Below are positions 1 through 5,898 of a stretch of 5,898 nt of DNA, piece after piece (the stretch's first letter is position 1; each line of letters opens with the position of its first letter). The stretch comes from Planctomycetota bacterium (GTDB lineage: Bacteria > Planctomycetota > SZUA-567), in contig JAISYD010000202.1 in NCBI GenBank assembly GCA_031270145.1, positions 1-5,898 of the forward strand, written 5' to 3'. Position numbers and translations under genes: made by a program. Below the pieces are notes generated by a model. It saw only the letters and a list, made by a program, of their open reading frames with translations, ran no database searches and was not told the origin of the DNA.

Positions 1-158
1 ACCTCGCCAACCCCGGTGTTGCCGGCGCTGTCCCTGAGGATGACCAGGTTGCGGGTGAACCAGGGGGAATGCGCCCCGCTGATGGACAGAAGCATGCTGT
101 CGTACCCCGCGACGGGGACAACCCGCATGTCGACAACCTTGGGGGTCGGATTCGCCAT
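1..158 (-). CDS. gudD: D-glucarate dehydratase, N-terminal part (gene runs off the left edge)
   Basis: The 52 visible codons encode the N-terminal capping segment of an enolase-superfamily glucarate dehydratase. This enzyme converts D-glucarate (and often L-idarate) to 5-keto-4-deoxy-D-glucarate in the cytoplasm. Recognition rests on the near-colinear match to E. coli GudD as I recall it: VVPVAGYDSML at residues 13-23, SGAH at 27-30, FTRNLVI at 34-40 and GVGE at 49-52. His30 aligns with the active-site His32 of E. coli GudD, while the position matching Asn27 is Ser25. The start is set by AAGGAG seven bases before ATG. The gene lies 284 bp downstream of dctP on the same strand, so it is either the last gene of that operon or has its own promoter. 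The catalytic barrel lies outside the window, so paralogues such as the GudX type cannot be excluded. Confidence 0.87.
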   Translation of the reverse strand, partial: MANPTPKVVDMRVVPVAGYDSMLLSISGAHSPWFTRNLVILRDSAGNTGVGE

Positions 159-222
159 TCGTCGGCTCCTTGTGAAAAGGGTTTCGGCAAATTGATTCCG
201 GGATTGGGAGAAATCCATGCGC

Positions 223-250
223 CCGCCCGGGCGGCGCCGCGGGATCCCGC
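223..250. repeat. GC-rich cluster of overlapping perfect palindromes upstream of gudD
   Basis: Three perfect palindromes overlap or abut: CCGCCCGGGCGG (223-234), GCGGCGCCGC (231-240) and GCGGGATCCCGC (239-250). In RNA they could form alternative strong stems between dctP and gudD. No U-run follows on either strand, so this is not a standard intrinsic terminator. It may act as a processing or stability element that sets different dctP and gudD mRNA levels, or as a protein-binding site; that role is inference. The remainder of the 284-bp gap has no convincing gene. It does contain a 7-bp direct repeat CCTCCGG at 321-327 and 341-347. Confidence 0.45.
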
Positions 251-442
251 CAAATCGTTCCCGGCCTGCCCCGGGCTTGCGACTTTCATGATTGCGCGGA
301 TGCTACGGACCCCACGCCCGCCTCCGGCGAATGAGGCTCCCCTCCGGACGACGGCCCAAAGTTGCGAGGAAGAAGTTACGTTATTGATGCGTAGATGGGC
401 CAGTATTCAGTCAATGACGGCGCGGCATGAACATAAAGCGCC

Positions 443-1456
443 TCACTTCGACGCTTCGGCCACCCGCGCCAGGATGCCGTCGATAAGATCATCGCCGACG
501 TTCTTGCGGGCCATGTCGTAGACCACGCCCGCCTTATCCTGGAATTCCTTCAAAACCTCGGGCGAGAGAATGATGATCTCGCAACCCGCCTTGACGCAGG
601 TTTCCTTATACGCCCTGATGCTCTGGTCCGCCTTGCTGTTGGCGTAGGCGCGGGCTTCGGCGGCGCATTCGTCGACCAACGCGCGGACATCGTTCGGAAG
701 GCTTTGGTACAAGTCGTCATTCATGAAGAAGGTGATGGTGTGGCCTAGATGGTTGGTTTCGATAATGTACTTCTGGGCCTCGTGCATGTTGTTGGCGACG
801 ATGTTCATGTAGGGGTTTTCCTGGCCGTCAATGGTCCCTTGCTGCAAGCCCATGAACACCTCGCTGAAATCCATGGCCACCGGATTGGCCCCGAGGGCGG
901 TCCAGTAGGCGACATGGTAGGGGTTGGGCATGACGCGGATCTTCTGCCCGGCCAAATCCTTCAGAGAACGCACCACCTTGTTGCTGGACAGTTGCCGGAA
1001 GCCGGCGTCGGCGTAGCACAGCATGGTCAGGCCGCCTTCACGGTTGAATTCGTTGATGGTCTGGAGAAAGTCGCCGGCGAGGGTTTTCCGCAGGACGTCT
1101 ACGTTGGGGAAAAGGTTAGGCAGATCGAAGATGGCGTTCTGCGGGACGAAGTCGATCAGCCCCCCGGTCATGCCCGAGCCGATTTGGATGGTCCCGGTGA
1201 CGACGCCCTGCGTCACCTCGCTCGTATTGCCGAGTTGGCCGCCGAAGTAGATTTCAACGTTGATCTTGCCGCCGCTTCTTTCCTTGATCAACTCGGCGAA
1301 TTTCGTCATTATCATGTAGTTGATGGTGGTGTCGGCGACATCGGTGCCGGCTATCCAGTTGTAGGATTCGGTTATGCCGCCGGCCAGGGACCGGGCGGCC
1401 ACGGACAGCGTCAAAACCAGGTACAGGCACAGGAAGCGTAATGGTTTTCCCGACAT
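443..1456 (-). CDS. dctP: TRAP transporter periplasmic substrate-binding protein DctP
   Basis: This 337-aa protein is the extracytoplasmic solute receptor of a tripartite ATP-independent periplasmic transporter. A signal peptide covers residues 1 to about 25: basic start, hydrophobic core at 8-20, and a likely cut after Ser-Leu-Ala. There is no lipobox, so it should be a soluble periplasmic protein. Family hallmarks are the SGGKINVEIY strand (61-70), the FGGQLGN turn (71-77), KIRVM (172-176) with Arg174 in the position of the carboxylate-binding arginine, and the GLQQGTIDGQENP stretch (203-215). Length is usual for the DctP family. The start ATG has AAGGAG six bases upstream and gives the signal peptide directly; the frame stays open further upstream only because it reads through dctM. 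It begins 26 bp after dctM ends, so the two are co-transcribed. Substrate is inferred to be a hexarate or sugar acid from the neighbouring gudD; residues alone do not prove it. Confidence 0.95.
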   Translation of the reverse strand: MSGKPLRFLCLYLVLTLSVAARSLAGGITESYNWIAGTDVADTTINYMIMTKFAELIKERSGGKINVEIYFGGQLGNTSEVTQGVVTGTIQIGSGMTGGLIDFVPQNAIFDLPNLFPNVDVLRKTLAGDFLQTINEFNREGGLTMLCYADAGFRQLSSNKVVRSLKDLAGQKIRVMPNPYHVAYWTALGANPVAMDFSEVFMGLQQGTIDGQENPYMNIVANNMHEAQKYIIETNHLGHTITFFMNDDLYQSLPNDVRALVDECAAEARAYANSKADQSIRAYKETCVKAGCEIIILSPEVLKEFQDKAGVVYDMARKNVGDDLIDGILARVAEASK

Positions 1457-1482
1457 GGTGTTCTCCTTGGAAAATAGGGTTG

Positions 1483-2784
1483 TCACGACAGAACCCGGGG
1501 CAGCCACAGGCTCAGATCCGGGATAAACGTTATCAAGGCGAGCGAAATCAGGAAGGCTAACAGGAACGGTACGCACGCGCGCGCCAGCTTGAGCATGGGA
1601 ATTCCGGTCATGCCGCTGGCCACGAACAGGTTTATGCCCATGGGCGGCGTTACCATGCCTATGGCCAGATTGACGGTCATGAAAATGCCGAAATGGATGG
1701 GATCCACCCCCACCGCCGTCATGATGGGCATGAGGATGGGCGTGAGGATGATGATATTGGGGATATTGTCGATGATCATGCCGCAGATCAGCATGAGGAC
1801 GTTCGCCAGAATGAGTATCAGATACTTGTTGGAAATGGCGCCCAGTACCATGGCGCTGATGTCCTGCGGATAACGGAGCAGGGTCATGCTGCGGGCGAAG
1901 GCGGCGGCGGCGGCGATGATGAAAAGGATGTTGATGTAGGTCTTGGCGCCGTCGACGAAGATGGTCCCGAGATCGCTGAACCCGATGCTCCGGTAGATGG
2001 CTATGCAAACGAAGAGTCCGTAGAAAACGGAGATGACCGCCGCCTCGGTCGGGGAGGCGATACCGCCGTAGATGCTGCCGAGGATGATGATCGGGGTCAA
2101 CAACGCCCAGAAACTCTTGCGTAGCAGGGGAAGAAAGCCATTGGCGCGGATGGTACGGTAGTTTTTCTCCAGCCTCTCCCGGTCTTCCCCGTGGCAACGG
2201 CAGTGTATATAGCAGTACAGCATGAGACATATGCCGATGAGGATGCCCGGCAGCGTACCGGCGATGAAAAGCTTGGCCGGCGACGCATTGGTAAGCGAGG
2301 CGAAGACGATGTAGGAGATGCTTGGCGGGATGATTACCCCCAAGCCGCCCGCAACGGTGACGATGGAGGCGGCGAAGGTCCGGTCGTAGCCGAGGCCAAC
2401 CAAAAATGGGATGGTCATCGCGCCCACCGCCGACACGGTGGCGGGAGAGGAACCGGAGATGGCGGCGTAGAACATGCAGGTGATTACCACGGCGCAGGGA
2501 AATCCCGCCGTCTTGTCGCCGATGAAGTAGGCGAAGAAATTAAACAGCCTTTCCGACAACCCCCCCCTGGCCATGATCATGCCGGATACCATGAACAGCG
2601 GGACGGCCAGTATGACGAAGGAGTCCAGGCCGTTGATCATGCTCCTGACCACGGCGGCGATGTCGTAGACGAAAGCCGGGTTCAGCAGCTTGGGCAGGAT
2701 GGCCATTGTCGCGAACACGGCGGCTACTGGAAGGCCGACGACTAGGAGTATCGCCATAATAAGAAAGAACAGCAACATGTTCAT
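1483..2784 (-). CDS. dctM: TRAP transporter large permease DctM
   Basis: This 433-aa, very hydrophobic inner-membrane protein is the ion-coupled transport subunit of the TRAP system (IT superfamily). Motifs seen in order: SGSSPATVSAVG (110-121), GVIIPPS (149-155), GIASPTEAA (241-249), DNIPNIIILTP (339-349) and TPPMGINLFVAS (379-390). These match the paired hairpin and substrate/cation-binding regions of the family. A charged cytoplasmic-type loop lies at about 195-213. The start ATG overlaps the dctQ stop in TAATG, which indicates translational coupling. A G-rich Shine-Dalgarno stretch in the end of dctQ precedes it. The frame is open upstream, but that extension is hydrophilic, runs through dctQ in another frame and is not part of the protein. 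Length is normal for DctM, with no sign of a DctQM fusion. Confidence 0.96.
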   Translation of the reverse strand: MNMLLFFLIMAILLVVGLPVAAVFATMAILPKLLNPAFVYDIAAVVRSMINGLDSFVILAVPLFMVSGMIMARGGLSERLFNFFAYFIGDKTAGFPCAVVITCMFYAAISGSSPATVSAVGAMTIPFLVGLGYDRTFAASIVTVAGGLGVIIPPSISYIVFASLTNASPAKLFIAGTLPGILIGICLMLYCYIHCRCHGEDRERLEKNYRTIRANGFLPLLRKSFWALLTPIIILGSIYGGIASPTEAAVISVFYGLFVCIAIYRSIGFSDLGTIFVDGAKTYINILFIIAAAAAFARSMTLLRYPQDISAMVLGAISNKYLILILANVLMLICGMIIDNIPNIIILTPILMPIMTAVGVDPIHFGIFMTVNLAIGMVTPPMGINLFVASGMTGIPMLKLARACVPFLLAFLISLALITFIPDLSLWLPRVLS

Positions 2785-3296
2785 TATTGGCCCCCTCCCT
2801 CGACGGCCGCGTCGCCGGACGCAGCCGTCCCCCGCCGGATCTGTTGCGCCAGGGCCTGAAGCAGGCGCGTACAGGACAGAACGAAGGCCAACGCGATGAC
2901 GCCATAGAGGTATGCAAGCGGGAAACGGAGGGTGGGACTGAGCAGGTTGATGCGTAGCGAATGCCTTGTCACCAGCCATATTCCATAGGTCAAATACGAA
3001 AAAAGGGCCAGCATCAGGAGGCTGGCGCCCCAATCAAAAATGATCCTGAGCTTTTCGGGGAAAAGTGGCAGGAACGCGTCGACGCGCAGCCCGGTTTTGT
3101 GGCGCAGCCAGCAGGGTATGCTGAAAAAACCCGAAAGCACCAACGAATACCGGCATACCTCGTCGGACCACACGATGGAACTGTTGAACCCATACCGGAG
3201 TATCACGTTCAAAAACGAGAACACGGTGAGCACCGCCAGAAGCGCGGCGAGAAGCACATACTCGAAATTTTTGTCCAACCATCGCATCACCGCCAT
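2784..3296 (-). CDS. dctQ: TRAP transporter small permease DctQ
   Basis: This 170-aa protein is the small membrane subunit that pairs with DctM. Four hydrophobic segments can be read at about residues 13-33, 48-63, 86-109 and 126-147, as expected for DctQ. Family signatures are FLNVILRYGF (28-37) followed by W43-S-D-E46, HKTGLRVDAF (66-75), and SPTLRFPLAYLY (120-131). The tail after residue 155 is short and Gly/Ala-rich. The ATG at 3296 is chosen because AAAGGA lies six bases upstream. A GTG at 3311 in the same frame would add five residues but has no good ribosome site. The stop overlaps the dctM start by one base. It is the first gene of the transporter operon, with 463 bp of non-coding DNA upstream. 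Confidence 0.94.
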   Translation of the reverse strand: MAVMRWLDKNFEYVLLAALLAVLTVFSFLNVILRYGFNSSIVWSDEVCRYSLVLSGFFSIPCWLRHKTGLRVDAFLPLFPEKLRIIFDWGASLLMLALFSYLTYGIWLVTRHSLRINLLSPTLRFPLAYLYGVIALAFVLSCTRLLQALAQQIRRGTAASGDAAVEGGGQ

Positions 3297-3303
3297 GTAA
3301 AAT

Positions 3304-3340
3304 CCTTTCACCCGGAAAAGACGCTTCCCGTCGCCGGGAA
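3304..3340 (-). promoter_or_regulatory. Two possible hairpins in the dctQ leader, the second touching the ribosome site
   Basis: Read on the minus strand, TTCCCG-GCGA-CGGGAA (3340 to 3325) forms a 6-bp GC-rich stem closed by a GNRA-type tetraloop. A second copy of TTCCCGG lies just upstream, so two alternative partners exist for the single CGGGAA. Immediately downstream, CTTTTC and GAAAGG (3320-3315 with 3309-3304) can pair with one U-G wobble around a 5-base loop, covering three bases of the AGGA ribosome site at 3306-3303. This could tune translation of the transporter. The structures are read by eye and no riboswitch family is recognised. Confidence 0.25.
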
Positions 3341-3461
3341 ACCCGGGAACAACCGCCCCGCCCCTACGCCGCTATCCGCACAATCATCGACGATGGAAAG
3401 CATTGCCGCCGCCAAACCGGTACGACCAGCGGCATGATTTACGATTCAGGTGGGAAATATG

Positions 3462-3489
3462 GTTCTATCAGGCGAAGGGGATCCGTCAA
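3462..3489 (-). promoter_or_regulatory. Weak sigma-70-like promoter candidate upstream of dctQ
   Basis: On the minus strand TTGACG (3489-3484) and TAGAAC (3467-3462) are separated by 16 bases, with 5/6 and 4/6 agreement to the -35 and -10 consensus. The -10 hexamer lies inside one arm of the inverted repeat GTTCTAT/ATAGAAC, which would be a natural repressor site if this promoter is used. It could give basal transporter expression alongside the sigma-54 promoter. Matches of this quality arise by chance, so it is only a candidate. Confidence 0.2.
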
Positions 3490-3556
3490 TATAGAACAGG
3501 TCTCGAATGAGAGGATGTCATTAACCACCATTTTAGGCGCACGCAGGGGATAAGAA

Positions 3557-3571
3557 GCAAAATCAATTCCA
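3557..3571 (-). promoter_or_regulatory. Candidate sigma-54 (-24/-12) promoter for dctQMP
   Basis: The minus strand reads TGGAATTGATTTTGC. This has the invariant GG and GC separated by exactly ten bases, T before GG, and TTGC at -12 inside a T-rich run. The -24 box departs from TGGCAC at two of six positions. The predicted start is near 3546, giving a leader of about 250 bases to dctQ. Support comes from context: the adjacent gene is a sigma-54 activator, and palindromes sit 130-190 bp upstream. The long leader is the main weakness. Confidence 0.5.
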
Positions 3572-3681
3572 AAAGCTGGACAACCCCCGACCAAAAAACG
3601 AAATCATGGCCGAAGAAAATCCATCACGTTATAATTTAAATAATTATGATAAAAGAAAATCATGTTTTATCTCGTCCAATC

Positions 3682-3742
3682 CGGCAATTAGCGGGATTGC
3701 CGTAAAAACACTAGGCGAAATGTCGCAAAAAATGTCTTGCGA
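3682..3742. promoter_or_regulatory. Paired palindromes, likely upstream activator sites
   Basis: Two inverted repeats share the half-site pair GCAA...TTGC: CGGCAAT-N7-ATTGCCG (3682-3702) and TCGCAA-N8-TTGCGA (3723-3742). Their centres are about 40 bp apart, close to four helical turns. They lie just beyond the activator's stop codon and about 135 and 185 bp upstream of the predicted sigma-54 start, a usual enhancer distance for activators of this class. A further partial copy (GTTGC with GATAC) follows at 3741-3756. Neither repeat is followed by a U-run on the minus strand, so they are not terminators. Binding by the neighbouring Fis-type helix-turn-helix is inference. Confidence 0.45.
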
Positions 3743-3759
3743 TACGTTGCGTGATACAG

Positions 3760-5667
<1,908 letters not shown>

Positions 5668-5731
5668 AAGTATGCGTCCATCCGGAAAACCAAACCACCG
5701 GGGGGAGTACAACATCGGCCGCGGCGGACCG

Positions 5732-5757
5732 CAAGAAACCCCTGTTCAAGAAACCCC
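5732..5757. repeat. Two perfect 11-bp direct repeats, 15-bp period
   Basis: CAAGAAACCCC occurs at 5732-5742 and again at 5747-5757 with a 4-bp spacer. It lies between the two divergent genes, 65-90 bp upstream of the chosen activator start. Tandem half-sites of this kind often bind a regulator, and here they could control the activator gene itself. A 15-bp period is not a whole number of helical turns, so a dimer bound on one face is not an obvious fit. Confidence 0.5.
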
Positions 5758-5803
5758 CGTTTATTTTATTTCCGCGCCCAGTGGACTTTTGGAAATTTTG
5801 CAG

Positions 5804-5870
5804 TCGGAATCATCCGAAATAAGTTGAAAAGCGGCATGGCGATTCCTTTACTTGGTGTTGAACGAACGCC
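5804..5870 (+). promoter_or_regulatory. Sigma-70-like promoter with flanking operator-like repeats for the plus-strand gene
   Basis: TTGAAA (5824-5829) and TTTACT (5847-5852) are 17 bases apart, matching the -35 and -10 consensus at 5/6 and 4/6. Transcription would start near 5859, about 30 bases before the ATG at 5889. Directly upstream of the -35 box is a perfect inverted repeat TCGGA-ATCA-TCCGA (5804-5817). Directly downstream of the -10 box is an imperfect one, GGTGTT-N5-AACGCC (5854-5870). The second is placed where a repressor would block initiation, or could be a small leader hairpin. The promoter is plausible and the operators are inference. Confidence 0.4.
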
Positions 5871-5888
5871 TTGTAAAAGGAGGTCGCC

Positions 5889-5898
5889 ATGCCAGAAA
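5889..5898 (+). CDS. Start of a divergent gene, product unknown (runs off the right edge)
   Basis: An ATG at 5889 follows a near-perfect Shine-Dalgarno stretch, AAAAGGAGGT at 5875-5884, with five bases between GGAGG and the ATG. A sigma-70-like promoter lies upstream at the right distance. Only Met-Pro-Glu and one further base are visible, so no function can be named. Divergent position next to the activator suggests shared regulation or a related catabolic role, but this is only context. The gap to the activator's start is 221 bp. Confidence 0.6.

Larger units (their letters stand above)
3297..3759. other. 463-bp control region between the activator gene and dctQ
   Basis: No convincing gene lies here. 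Base composition differs sharply from the flanking genes: 3629-3670 has only four G or C in 42 bases, a likely flexible or bent segment, although no good IHF consensus match is seen. In order along the minus strand the region holds two palindromes (3742-3723 and 3702-3682), the AT-rich patch, a sigma-54 promoter candidate (3571-3557), a 7-bp inverted repeat GTTCTAT/ATAGAAC (3462-3468 and 3491-3497), and leader hairpins near dctQ. No intrinsic terminator with a U-run is visible after the activator gene. Confidence 0.7.

Noticed and set aside
187..199. Possible sigma-54 promoter for gudD (minus strand GGAATCAATTTGC)
   Set aside because: It resembles the dctQ promoter candidate and is well placed before gudD, but GG and GC are nine bases apart instead of ten. 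Sigma-54 promoters tolerate this poorly, so I do not call it.
321..347. CCTCCGG direct repeats 20 bp apart
   Set aside because: Seven-bp GC-rich repeats occur easily by chance in this composition; the two-turn spacing is suggestive but nothing else supports an operator.
69..521. 150-codon plus-strand open frame across the gudD-dctP gap
   Set aside because: It is antisense to gudD and the dctP end, has no ribosome site or recognisable motif, and spans the palindrome cluster.
1457..2230. Upstream extension of the dctP frame through dctM (about 258 codons)
   Set aside because: The extension is His/Arg-rich out-of-frame reading of dctM. The true start at 1456 has a good ribosome site and opens directly into a signal peptide.
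3723..3742. Terminator for the activator gene
   Set aside because: The stem TCGCAA/TTGCGA is only 6 bp and its T-run lies in the loop, not after the stem, so it does not fit intrinsic termination.

Overview
The window carries most of a sugar-acid uptake locus on the minus strand, in transcription order: a PrpR-type sigma-54 activator (3760-5667), a three-part TRAP transporter dctQ-dctM-dctP (3296 down to 443), and the first 52 codons of a D-glucarate dehydratase gene gudD (158 down to the window edge). At the far right a plus-strand gene begins at 5889, divergent from the activator, and only three codons and one base of it are present. All complete genes are typical in length and show no frameshift or truncation.

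The source is a bacterium with fairly GC-rich DNA (roughly 58-60% by eye), strong Shine-Dalgarno sites and sigma-54 regulation. TRAP transporters joined to PrpR-type activators and sugar-acid dehydratases are common in anaerobic Gram-negative-type lineages such as Desulfovibrionales and Synergistota and also occur elsewhere. The sequence alone does not settle the phylum.

How the parts fit together (inference): DctP is exported and captures a hexarate or related sugar acid. DctQM carries it across the inner membrane using an ion gradient. GudD dehydrates glucarate to 5-keto-4-deoxyglucarate. The activator, with an N-terminal PrpR_N sensor domain, a PAS-like domain, an AAA+ domain with an intact GAFTGA loop and a Fis-type helix-turn-helix, probably turns on the transporter operon when ligand is present. 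The 463-bp gap between activator and dctQ supports this. It holds a GG-N10-GC sigma-54 promoter candidate (3557-3571), a 42-bp AT-rich patch just upstream (3629-3670), and two palindromes (3682-3702 and 3723-3742) about 130-190 bp upstream of the predicted start, where activators of this class usually bind.

Other non-coding structure: a GC-rich cluster of overlapping palindromes between dctP and gudD, a possible pair of leader hairpins beside the dctQ ribosome binding site, and a divergent control region at the right end with two 11-bp direct repeats, a sigma-70-like promoter and operator-like inverted repeats. I see no mobile element, CRISPR array, tRNA or rRNA. The window looks like a regulated catabolic locus rather than a new kind of system. 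Its most distinctive point is the pairing of a PrpR_N activator and a TRAP transporter with glucarate dehydratase.
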